34,446 bases of DNA. Origin: Flavobacteriales bacterium. GTDB taxonomy: Bacteria; Bacteroidota; Bacteroidia; Flavobacteriales_D; Crocinitomicaceae. This document shows positions 24,321-32,354 of this stretch, piece by piece. Every line of letters starts with the position of its first letter. Position 1 is the stretch's first letter. A program made the translations under genes and the position numbers. The stretch spans positions 1 through 34,446 of the forward strand of contig JABXHO010000079.1 in assembly GCA_013373595.1 (NCBI GenBank), given 5' to 3'. The notes below the pieces were generated by a model. It was not told where the DNA came from, searched no databases, and worked only from the letters and a program-made list of their open reading frames with translations.

Positions 24321-24806
24321 CTATTCTCTGTGTTGAACATCCACCCTTGATGTAACTTCGTTAAGGTACTCTCTGCCGTACGCGTACTCGTGGATTCCAA
24401 TCCATTGCTTTTCGTCGCAGTTGTAATGGAAGATGCGAAATTGATCCGTTTTCGGATGATCGGGGTCGGTATATTCTATCGTCAAAACGCTATCTGAAGT
24501 GGAATAGCGGAAAGGAGCCGGGACTTCGTAAAAAACGGAATCCATGGCATCAGCATATTTTTCAGGATCAAGACCGATGCTCCAAACAAGTTGACCATTT
24601 TCAGAAAATCCTGAGCTATCCGTTTCGAAGGAATAGTAATTGACGTAGTGAAAAAAGGCACTGCTAAACTGTGTCCCGCTCAAGGTTTGCGGAGCACAAA
24701 AGGATTCAGAGTTTGTTTCTACGTTCTTTTCAGAAGAACAACTTGACAAGAGTAAAATCACGATGGCAAGCGACAAAAGAAAGGAAGGGAGCTGTTTAAT
24801 CTTCAA
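24321..24806 (-). CDS. Small lipoprotein of unknown function
   Basis: A protein of about 161 aa that I do not recognise. With a start at TTG 24806 it reads MKIKQLPSFLLSLAIVILLLSSC, a good lipoprotein signal; a GTG at 24830 would add 8 residues. There is no ATG before the signal. The mature part is rich in aromatic and acidic residues (FHYVNYYSFE, FRIFHYNCDEKQWIGIHEYAYG). It overlaps the end of the upstream transglycosylase gene by 11 bases, so the two are translationally coupled and may act together at the cell wall; this is inference. Confidence 0.6.
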   Translation of the reverse strand: MKIKQLPSFLLSLAIVILLLSSCSSEKNVETNSESFCAPQTLSGTQFSSAFFHYVNYYSFETDSSGFSENGQLVWSIGLDPEKYADAMDSVFYEVPAPFRYSTSDSVLTIEYTDPDHPKTDQFRIFHYNCDEKQWIGIHEYAYGREYLNEVTSRVDVQHRE

Positions 24807-25743
24807 TAGAACAACGTAAGATGTAATCACAATCGACGTGAATCATATCGTCCAAAATCAATTGAGAAGCCAAGGCTAATTGTGTATAATTTTGGGAGTT
24901 ATTTCCAAATTGAGCGGCAGTATTTACCCACATGGACTGAATCAAGCTTTGTCCTCCTACTTCTGGATTAATTTTATTGACAACAGCGGCTACGTTCAAT
25001 GAACCAGCATGATAAACATGAAGTACAAAGAGTCGGAACCACAAGTCATTTTCATTATAGCTCAAGTTTCGAGCATCCAAAATACGTTTTGCTTCCGGAA
25101 TACAAATTCTGCTAATCAATCGAGAGGCACCGTATGCGCTGCGTTCGAAGTCACTACGCTCATCCGTATAGCGATTTACCGTTAAACCCTGTGCGCGTGC
25201 AACACGTGGCATCAATTGGAAAGGTCCGTATGCTCCAGCTCTCGATTTCTTCAATTGTCCAGGACTCTCAATTAATAAAATCGCTTGTGCATACCACGGA
25301 TCAACATTGTTGCGCTCAAATGCCTCAACACCGAGTTGTAAGTCGGGATAAACCGTCTCAAACTTGTAAAAATCATTTTTTCCTGTGGTCACAAAAATGC
25401 GGGCATCCTCATCCAAGGAAAGAAGTTGCCGAATGCTATCGCGGTATATGTCTTTTTCGTCGTCGGTTTGCTTATTCCAATCTTTCACACTCATTTTAGC
25501 CACAATCTCACGAGTCGCTGCAACATTGATCAAACATGAATCAGGAGACAATTGCATGATTTGTTTCCAGAAGATCGGTTGCGCCAAATTTGCCCAGCCT
25601 TCTGTGTAAAGTGGCGCTGCGCTCAAAATGGTATTCTGAGTCATCCCTTTCTTGACCTCAATTTTTTCTTCATCCCAAGAATTGAAGGGTTGTGCAAACG
25701 ATAAAATGGGCGAAATGCAAAGGAGAAAAAGGAGAGTACGCAT
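24796..25743 (-). CDS. Lytic murein transglycosylase (SLT domain)
   Basis: A 315-aa exported protein with a signal peptide (MRTLLFLLCISPILSFAQ, cleavage after about residue 18). The catalytic SLT domain is in the middle: AQAILLIESPGQLKKSRAG with the catalytic glutamate E159, then AYGPFQLMP (about 171-179) and LFVLHVYHAGSLNV, a variant of the usual Y-N-x-G segment. These enzymes cut peptidoglycan between MurNAc and GlcNAc with formation of the 1,6-anhydro ring. The N-terminal 130 residues hold no known domain. No LysM repeats are present. Its 3' end overlaps the small lipoprotein gene. On the minus strand the divergent yidD gene starts 112 bases away. Confidence 0.85.
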   Translation of the reverse strand: MRTLLFLLCISPILSFAQPFNSWDEEKIEVKKGMTQNTILSAAPLYTEGWANLAQPIFWKQIMQLSPDSCLINVAATREIVAKMSVKDWNKQTDDEKDIYRDSIRQLLSLDEDARIFVTTGKNDFYKFETVYPDLQLGVEAFERNNVDPWYAQAILLIESPGQLKKSRAGAYGPFQLMPRVARAQGLTVNRYTDERSDFERSAYGASRLISRICIPEAKRILDARNLSYNENDLWFRLFVLHVYHAGSLNVAAVVNKINPEVGGQSLIQSMWVNTAAQFGNNSQNYTQLALASQLILDDMIHVDCDYILRCSIED

Positions 25744-25855
25744 AGAGTAAATTTGAGATTTATGTAAAAATAACGCCTTAAGGTGTGCCTTTGTTACGTT
25801 TTTGCGTTAAGAATTCACAATCCTTCGTGAAAAATGAATTATTTTGTGGTGACAG

Positions 25856-26098
25856 ATGAAAATTTTAAGATCGATTGTTGGCTTTCCGGTCATTTTCTTA
25901 GTGAAAATTTACCAATGGATTATTAGTCCGATTCTACCCCAGTCGTGCCGATATACGCCAACGTGTTCCAATTATATGATTGAAGCAGTGAAGGTGTGGG
26001 GACCATTCAAAGGAACGTGGTTGGGATTAAAACGCATTGCTTCTTGTCACCCTTGGGGTGGACATGGACATGATCCCGTTCCGAAAAGAGAAAAATAA
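25856..26098 (+). CDS. yidD: Membrane protein insertion efficiency factor YidD
   Basis: An 80-aa membrane-associated protein with the full family signature: an N-terminal amphipathic helix ([13 protein letters not shown]), then [15 protein letters not shown] with Cys31 and Cys37, and [10 protein letters not shown]-type end seen as [15 protein letters not shown] (Cys64). YidD helps YidC-dependent insertion of inner-membrane proteins. It is usually next to rnpA and yidC; here it stands instead directly before a secreted glycoside hydrolase gene, 4 bases apart, so both are probably on one transcript. Confidence 0.97.
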   Translation: MKILRSIVGFPVIFLVKIYQWIISPILPQSCRYTPTCSNYMIEAVKVWGPFKGTWLGLKRIASCHPWGGHGHDPVPKREK

Positions 26099-26102
26099 TC
26101 AG

Positions 26103-28397
26103 ATGAAGCATATTCTACTCCTATTTACGCTTACCTGTTGGTTATCGGTTGGCTTTTCACAATCGCACAGACCTGCTACTCCCATTTTTCTGAATGATTT
26201 TGACGTTCCAGAATTGAATGATAAGGGAACATTGGCCTGGTTTTACCCCGAAAATACCCCACAAACAGTAAAGCAATTCGAAAAAGTGGAGTTGGGAATT
26301 CATCTGCCTAAAGTCATGATGCAGCAAATCAGTTTCTTTTTATCGGCAAGCGGAGAAACAGATTTAGGGCTGAATCCATTTGATCGAAATGACATTGATA
26401 TCGATGCTTTGTTCAAGTTCAATGGTGAGGTCGTAAAGGAGAATGAAGGATTTTATTATCAGGAGTTCCGAAGAGATTTGGGAAATAATCGCTGGGTAAA
26501 GGATACAACGTCTTTTCCATTTCGAATTCGGCATGCACCTGAATTTTCAGGAGATTACACCGTAGAAGTGAAAATCAACATCAAAGGATTGCCACTGATG
26601 TATGTGCGTTCCGAATTTTATGTGGAGCCTTCGGATAATCCTGGTTTTTTGGAGCAGGGAGTGAACTACAAGCACATGCGCTTTTCGAAAACAAAGGAGT
26701 CGTTTGTTGGCGTGGGACAAGTGATTCCATGGGTGCTTTACGACGATTGGTACCATACGGATGAGGCCGCTGGTCCTGTCAATTTTATGGTGATGTACAA
26801 TTCCTTTCGAAAGTTGAGTAGGGCAGGCGGAAATTTCACACGAATGGTTGCCGCGCCCTGGTTTATGCAACTCGAATGGGAAGGATTGGGAAATTATGCA
26901 CCAAAAATGGGACAAGCGTGGGAGTTTGATCGCATGAATGAAAAACTGCAGGAATTGGATGTGTATTTCATCTTCTGCGCCCTACTGCATACGCCCTTGG
27001 AAAGTCGTCCAAATGGTGAGCCAACACTGACCCCCGGAGTTTCTTGGGAGGATTATTGTTACAACGAAGATGACCGTACACGTCTCAAGGTAGCGAGTGA
27101 GGAGCGTGTCTATTGTTCAAAACCGATTGATTTTTACGACAACGAGCGAGCGCTGAATTTCCAGAAAAACTACTTCCGTTACTTTGTAGCGAGATGGGGC
27201 TACAATACATCGCTTGCTGGCTGGCAATTGATGAGTGAAACGGATCAAACATGCGAATATGCGGACGGAATAGCTGCAGATGGAACCATTATCGATCGTT
27301 CTGCGAATCGTGAGAAGGTGAATCGATGGACGGAAAGCATCACGCAATTCATGAAAGAGGAATGTAACGATGATCACTTGAAGAGCATTTCATTTATCAC
27401 TGGGAAGAATTATTCGAGTAACATGTGGGATCCGTCTATATATGAATTAAAGGAAATTGATTTTGTGGGACAGCACGATTATGTGTTTGAAACGAATCCA
27501 CCGATTCAAAATATCCGCAATCGAAATTTGATTAAGCGCTATGAATCCGTTCGGAATTTAAGTGTGGGAATTCAAGATGGAGAATGGAGTCATCCCGAAT
27601 ATCAAAAAAACATGTTTATCTACGATGAGTTTGGTCATGTTCTAGCCATCGAACGGGCATATCCAGAAGATAAAGACGATGATCCAGTCGTTGAATTCAA
27701 TGATTGCGCAGATTTTTCATTCAAGCAAGATTTATGGTTTACCTTTTCGAGTGGTTGTGCCGTAGCAGGATTGGATTGGTGGAATGAACACAGCCGAAAA
27801 CGTCATGCTATGTGGAATCACTATTTCCGTGGCTTGAATACTTTCAAAAAGGACATTGATTTTGAAAAGGTGAATTACACGACGGTGCGCGAAGCAAAAG
27901 GAGAAACATATATTGCGCAGCGATGGCCTTTACGAAAGAAAGATATTGAAAGAAGTAATGGCGATGATTACCGAAAGTCTGATCTACTTGAAGCCTACAT
28001 CCAAATTGATTCGCTGGGCGACCAAGGGTTTGGGTGGATGCTGAATCGTTCGTTTCATTGGGGGAATCTAGTGGATAGTATGCCGTGTTTGTCTGATTTA
28101 GCCAGAGGCGAAGGTAAATTTGCACGACCTTATTTGTACACTCCTGCCGACGATGATGCTGTGTCGGAACCTGTTTCAATTGGCGAAGGAGAAGCGTACA
28201 TACGTATTTATCGACTTAAGCCAAGAACAGATTACACAATTGATTTTTACGACACCGAAACGGGAGAAATCATCCTGAGCCGAGAGGAAAAGTCTTCGTT
28301 CTTCGGAACTCTTAAAATTGACTCGCCCGAGATGAAACCTTCGGTTCGTTATGATGTCGCATTCAAATTTTACGATTCTGAGCTCCGTTGGAGATAG
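26103..28397 (+). CDS. Secreted glycoside hydrolase-like protein, clan GH-A type
   Basis: A 764-aa protein starting at ATG 26103 with a signal peptide (cleavage after about residue 20, GFSQ). Residues 50-175 form an Ig-like beta-domain of the DUF5060 kind (FEKVELGIHLP, SGDYTVEVKI, EFYVEPSDNPGFL). A TIM-barrel follows. The barrel has RWGYNTSLAGWQLMSETDQ, where E379 sits where clan GH-A enzymes keep the acid/base Glu (usually NE), and FIYDEFGHV, where E509 fits the nucleophile. A small beta domain (about 690-760) ends the protein; there is no T9SS sorting domain. The substrate is unknown. Its 3' end overlaps the convergent glycosyltransferase gene by 28 bases. An upstream in-frame ATG at 26037 would bury the signal peptide and overlap yidD. 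Confidence 0.75.
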   Translation: MKHILLLFTLTCWLSVGFSQSHRPATPIFLNDFDVPELNDKGTLAWFYPENTPQTVKQFEKVELGIHLPKVMMQQISFFLSASGETDLGLNPFDRNDIDIDALFKFNGEVVKENEGFYYQEFRRDLGNNRWVKDTTSFPFRIRHAPEFSGDYTVEVKINIKGLPLMYVRSEFYVEPSDNPGFLEQGVNYKHMRFSKTKESFVGVGQVIPWVLYDDWYHTDEAAGPVNFMVMYNSFRKLSRAGGNFTRMVAAPWFMQLEWEGLGNYAPKMGQAWEFDRMNEKLQELDVYFIFCALLHTPLESRPNGEPTLTPGVSWEDYCYNEDDRTRLKVASEERVYCSKPIDFYDNERALNFQKNYFRYFVARWGYNTSLAGWQLMSETDQTCEYADGIAADGTIIDRSANREKVNRWTESITQFMKEECNDDHLKSISFITGKNYSSNMWDPSIYELKEIDFVGQHDYVFETNPPIQNIRNRNLIKRYESVRNLSVGIQDGEWSHPEYQKNMFIYDEFGHVLAIERAYPEDKDDDPVVEFNDCADFSFKQDLWFTFSSGCAVAGLDWWNEHSRKRHAMWNHYFRGLNTFKKDIDFEKVNYTTVREAKGETYIAQRWPLRKKDIERSNGDDYRKSDLLEAYIQIDSLGDQGFGWMLNRSFHWGNLVDSMPCLSDLARGEGKFARPYLYTPADDDAVSEPVSIGEGEAYIRIYRLKPRTDYTIDFYDTETGEIILSREEKSSFFGTLKIDSPEMKPSVRYDVAFKFYDSELRWR

Positions 28398-29731
28398 TGA
28401 TCAACCCGAAGAAATGTGAACGGACTTCCTTTTTTTCGCCATTCGTAAACGACATAGGCAAGGAGAAGAATGTATTCAATGTTCACAATGAGTCGCGTTT
28501 CGAACGAGTGATAGAACCCATTCATGTAAGCGAAGTAGGAGAAGAAAATGAGAAAACTCCACACCATCGCGAAGGCATAATTGGTGAAGGCCGATAAGCC
28601 GAGAAGTGGAATTACGTACCATGGATGAAGTGTTGTTCCCATAATCAAATAGAGGAAGAACGCGAAAAACATGCGCTTCAATAACACTTTCCATGTTTTA
28701 CTCTCAAACTTGAAGGCAACAAACAAAATGGTTCCCATTACAACAAGCGATACGATGGGGCCTGTGAAACCAAGTGGATTGTAGTGCGTGAAGAATTGAA
28801 CCGTTTTGTTGATGTAGTGAAACACAAAGGAGTTGAAACCGAAATTTTGGAAATAGAGTGCTAAACTGTCCAAGAAGTTGGCAATATTCCCTGGATTTAG
28901 TTGAGTTAAACTCAAACCAATAACGGAGCCACCAATTACGAAGTACATCCCAAATGCTTTTTTCCAAGGGAAATACCGAAGGAAAAAGGGAAGCAAGATG
29001 AGTGGAACAAGTTTGATCTGCACGGCAAGGGCAAAAATGAAGGCGCCCAAAATGAAACGAGAAGTGAAGATGAAGTACAGTGAGATGAACAGCAACGACA
29101 ACATTACTCCTTCAAAATGAACATTTCCTGTACATTCAATAATGAGCAAGGGATTTAAATACACCAACCACAAACGTTTCGGATCAACTTTGAAGTGGAG
29201 AAGGAGTTTACGTAGGTAGAAAATACCCGCTAACTCTGTTAAAACGATGAGGAGTTTCATCACCATCATGTTCAGCACAATCGAATTGGAGAAGAGATTG
29301 GGGAGGATGAAATACAATTGGTTCACCGGAGGATAACAGGAATAATGCTGCTTCGAGAGATCGGAAATGCCTGCGTACAGTTCATTGAGATATGTGCGAT
29401 CTACAAGGTATTCTCGCTCCATTAATTCGTTTGGTGTATAATCGAATGGATTGATTCCTTGCAAGGTGATTTTCCCATCCCAAAGAAATCGGAAATAATC
29501 TTCGGAGAGATTGGGAAGATAGATCATTGAGACGACTTGCGCTCCCAATGCAATCAACAACAAATGCCTAAAGGAAAAGCGATTCTCGCGAAGCAATAAA
29601 ACGTAAGAGCCAAAGGCCAACGAATAGAACAGGGCGATGAATCCAAAATTGGTTCGGTCGACTTCCCAGTTAACAAGAAAAATGGAGGTAATAAAGCACA
29701 GGATTAATCCCAAACGCCATATTGCTCCCAT
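28370..29731 (-). CDS. GT-C type membrane glycosyltransferase, mannosyltransferase-like
   Basis: A protein of about 453 aa with roughly 11-12 hydrophobic helices. Between the early helices lies EDYFRFLWDGKITLQGINPFDY, matching the acidic-residue plus R-x-L-W-D-G-x-x-x-x-G-x-N-P-Y pattern of polyprenol-phosphate-sugar-dependent GT-C (DUF2029/MptB-like) enzymes; the acidic pair there is the presumed catalytic site. It would transfer a sugar from a lipid-linked donor on the outer face of the inner membrane. The start at ATG 29731 leaves 12 bases after the upstream glycosyltransferase stop; TTG 29740 is an alternative. It is the last gene of the minus-strand operon, and its end overlaps the convergent hydrolase gene. 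Confidence 0.78.
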   Translation of the reverse strand: MGAIWRLGLILCFITSIFLVNWEVDRTNFGFIALFYSLAFGSYVLLLRENRFSFRHLLLIALGAQVVSMIYLPNLSEDYFRFLWDGKITLQGINPFDYTPNELMEREYLVDRTYLNELYAGISDLSKQHYSCYPPVNQLYFILPNLFSNSIVLNMMVMKLLIVLTELAGIFYLRKLLLHFKVDPKRLWLVYLNPLLIIECTGNVHFEGVMLSLLFISLYFIFTSRFILGAFIFALAVQIKLVPLILLPFFLRYFPWKKAFGMYFVIGGSVIGLSLTQLNPGNIANFLDSLALYFQNFGFNSFVFHYINKTVQFFTHYNPLGFTGPIVSLVVMGTILFVAFKFESKTWKVLLKRMFFAFFLYLIMGTTLHPWYVIPLLGLSAFTNYAFAMVWSFLIFFSYFAYMNGFYHSFETRLIVNIEYILLLAYVVYEWRKKGSPFTFLRVDHYLQRSSES

Positions 29732-29743
29732 ATTTTTCAAGGG

Positions 29744-31603
29744 TTAAGCGCGATTAGATTGACGGATTTCGGCAACCGAATAGAAGAATACCAATCCGTA
29801 TCCGATTGTCAACATCAAGTGGAATGGAACCATTCCGATATCGCCATAAATGGCACGATTAATCGTTGTGTATCCGAAGAGTAAGAATAAGAATCCTTCT
29901 CCGAGGTTAAGAATCGATAAACGCTTCTTGTCGTACTTATTTCCTTTGAATTCACTCTTCTTATTCACGTTGAATTTCGGTGTTCGAACGAAGGAACTTT
30001 TGATTCCCAAGTATCCTTCCAGAACGGCAACAGTGTTGTTGAGAGCCAATCCCATGGAAACAATCAAGAACATGATGAAGCGCCCAATAAATATGAAGAA
30101 TGAAAACTTGCTTTCTTTTTTGTCTCGGTACGAATGCCAATAGTAGTAAGCCAAGAAAAGCGTACTCAACAAGGCAAATGCTCCGTATTGCAACCAAATG
30201 TTTAAATCAGAAAAACTGTCCTTGATGTGCAAAATAGGTAAAGTCAACAAAGACAAGAACAAGATGAAAACGAATACAGAAGAGTTGAACAAGTGCGATA
30301 AACCGTGAATTCGGTCGCTCATTTTCACTCCTTTCGTCGTTGCAATGCGTTTCCACATCTTGATGAAACATTCCGCTCCACCTTTCATCCATCTGTGTTG
30401 CTGTGACTTCAATGCAGACATAGTAATTGGAAGTTCAGCTGGCGCGATCACGTGCTCGAGGTAACGGAATTGCCATCCTTTCAACTGAGCGCGGTAACTC
30501 AAATCCAAATCTTCGGTGAGTGTGTCGTGCTCCCATCCACCTGCATCTTCGATACATGCTTTTCTCCAAACACCACCAGTTCCATTGAAGTTGATGAAGT
30601 GTCCAGAAGCATTACGTCCTCCTTGCTCAATCGCAAAGTGACCGTTCAATCCAAAGGCTTGAAGTTCCGTTAAGATCGAGTAATCTTTGTTGATATGTCC
30701 CCAACGCGTTTGAACCACGCCTACTTTATCATCGTTGAAGTGAGGCATTGTTTTTTGCAAGAAGTCAGGATCAGGAATAAAGTCGGCATCAAATATCGCG
30801 ATGAAATCACCTTCCACTTGATCCATGGCATCATCCAACGCTCCTGCTTTGTATCCTGTTCTGTCTACACGGTGGATATGTTGAATGTTTATGCCTCTTG
30901 CTTTTACTTCGGCAACTTTCTTTGCAATCAAATCTTTGGTTTCATCCGTAGAATCGTCCAAGACTTGAATCTGCAATTTGTCTGCTGGGTACTTAAATTT
31001 TGCAACCGTTTCAATGATACGCTCAGCCACGTACATCTCATTAAACATCGGCAATTGAATCGTCACCTTCGGTGTGTTTTCAGGATCGTATGTCGGTTGA
31101 TTTTCAATGGCCTTCTTTTTCTTCTTACGATTTCTTACATAAGCAATTGCCAATGAAAGTTGTAGAATACTATAGAAAAGAATGAGCACCAAACAAGCGA
31201 AGTACAACACCATGATGATTTTCGCTGTGAAATGCGACCAGTAGTGTTCTTGATTTCCGCGATCTCCCCAGTTCCACATCCATGATACTTTTGGGCTAAT
31301 GGCAAAATCAAGATCGGGTTTGTGTGTTTCGGTAACTTCGAAATTGAAAGTTTTTTCAACGAAATCTTTATCTGTTACGGCAAGTGTATATTTTCCTACA
31401 GGTGTTTTTTTGAAGAGGAATTTACCGTTGTCATCTGTTTCGGTAACGAAGCTTTTTCTAGTTTCGCTATTCGTAATGGTTATTTCAACATCACTCTGCT
31501 CTCGTCCGGTTTTTTCATCAGTAATATGTCCACCAAACGTTTGCGTCTGCGCGAGCAGTTGAAGTGGGAGAAGAAATAATCCAATGATGGCTAATATACG
31601 CAT
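29744..31603 (-). CDS. Cellulose-synthase-like glycosyltransferase with an exported N-terminal domain
   Basis: A 619-aa protein in three parts. A signal peptide (to about residue 19) leads to a carboxypeptidase-regulatory-like beta-domain (about 20-100: GGHITDEKTGREQSDVEITI, DDNGKFLFKKTPVGKYTL), which should be periplasmic. A membrane helix (about 128-155) follows, then a cytosolic GT2 domain (about 175-410) with LDDSTDET, the DxD motif DAD (272-274), TED (363-365) and QQHRW (401-405), all hallmarks of processive GT2 enzymes such as cellulose synthase and CsLA-like mannan synthases. Four or five further helices end the protein. Processive synthesis and extrusion of a beta-linked glycan is likely. 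The stop is 12 bases before the GT-C gene. Confidence 0.85.
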   Translation of the reverse strand: MRILAIIGLFLLPLQLLAQTQTFGGHITDEKTGREQSDVEITITNSETRKSFVTETDDNGKFLFKKTPVGKYTLAVTDKDFVEKTFNFEVTETHKPDLDFAISPKVSWMWNWGDRGNQEHYWSHFTAKIIMVLYFACLVLILFYSILQLSLAIAYVRNRKKKKKAIENQPTYDPENTPKVTIQLPMFNEMYVAERIIETVAKFKYPADKLQIQVLDDSTDETKDLIAKKVAEVKARGINIQHIHRVDRTGYKAGALDDAMDQVEGDFIAIFDADFIPDPDFLQKTMPHFNDDKVGVVQTRWGHINKDYSILTELQAFGLNGHFAIEQGGRNASGHFINFNGTGGVWRKACIEDAGGWEHDTLTEDLDLSYRAQLKGWQFRYLEHVIAPAELPITMSALKSQQHRWMKGGAECFIKMWKRIATTKGVKMSDRIHGLSHLFNSSVFVFILFLSLLTLPILHIKDSFSDLNIWLQYGAFALLSTLFLAYYYWHSYRDKKESKFSFFIFIGRFIMFLIVSMGLALNNTVAVLEGYLGIKSSFVRTPKFNVNKKSEFKGNKYDKKRLSILNLGEGFLFLLFGYTTINRAIYGDIGMVPFHLMLTIGYGLVFFYSVAEIRQSNRA

Positions 31604-31642
31604 GTGTGCTTTGAATTCGTTTTCAGTTTACTTTCAAGCGGG

Positions 31643-32332
31643 TTAAAATCGATACTTGAAAACCGCAAATATAATCTTTATTCCCGCAAGTACAGTTCCT
31701 TTTATGGTGCCACTTACTTTGGAAACACCAATCCGTTTCTTGTAATTCACGGGGACTTCGCAGAATTGCATTTTCTGTTTGGCGGCTTTAATTTGCATCT
31801 CGATTGTCCACCCGTAGGTTTTATCCGCCATTTCCAATTTTTCCAAGGATGTTGCTTTGATCGCTCGAAAAGGTCCCAAGTCGGTGAACCGGGCACGGTA
31901 AAAGATGCGAATGAGGCGAGTTGCCAGCCAGTTTCCAAACACTTGTTGTGGCGTAAGCGATCCTTTTTCGCGCTTTCCTAAAACGCGAGATCCAATCACC
32001 ATGTCCATGTCTTCTTCAAAAATAGGAGCGAGTACATCTGGGATTTCCTGAGGGTAATCGGAGTAGTCGCCATCGAGGAAAACCACAATTTCGGTATTCA
32101 GCCTTTTACTGTAATCAATTCCCTTCAAACATGCCCATCCGTAACCTTTTCTGGGCTCGTCTAACACAATAGCTCCTGCCTTTTTCGCGACTTCTACGGT
32201 GTTGTCCGTCGAGTTGTTGTTGACCACAATTACGTGATCCACAATATTACGTGGAATATCATCAACCACCTTCCCGATGGATTGTTCTTCATTATAGGCC
32301 GGAATGATGACCGAAATAATTGGTTTCGACAT
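31643..32332 (-). CDS. Polyprenol-phosphate-type GT2 glycosyltransferase
   Basis: A 229-aa family 2 glycosyltransferase close to dolichyl-phosphate glucosyl/mannosyl transferases: IISVIIPAYNEEQSIGKVV, NNNSTDNT and the DxD-type motif DGDYSD (D87, D89), then DMVIGSRVLG and DLGPFRAIKA. It has no membrane helix block at the C-terminus. It would load a sugar from a nucleotide donor onto a polyprenyl phosphate, which the GT-C enzyme at 28370-29731 could use as donor. It lies 39 bases upstream of the cellulose-synthase-like gene and 22 bases downstream of the iron-sulfur protein gene, in one operon. Confidence 0.85.
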   Translation of the reverse strand: MSKPIISVIIPAYNEEQSIGKVVDDIPRNIVDHVIVVNNNSTDNTVEVAKKAGAIVLDEPRKGYGWACLKGIDYSKRLNTEIVVFLDGDYSDYPQEIPDVLAPIFEEDMDMVIGSRVLGKREKGSLTPQQVFGNWLATRLIRIFYRARFTDLGPFRAIKATSLEKLEMADKTYGWTIEMQIKAAKQKMQFCEVPVNYKKRIGVSKVSGTIKGTVLAGIKIIFAVFKYRF

Positions 32333-32354
32333 TTGATTTTATTGCGCTGCGAAA

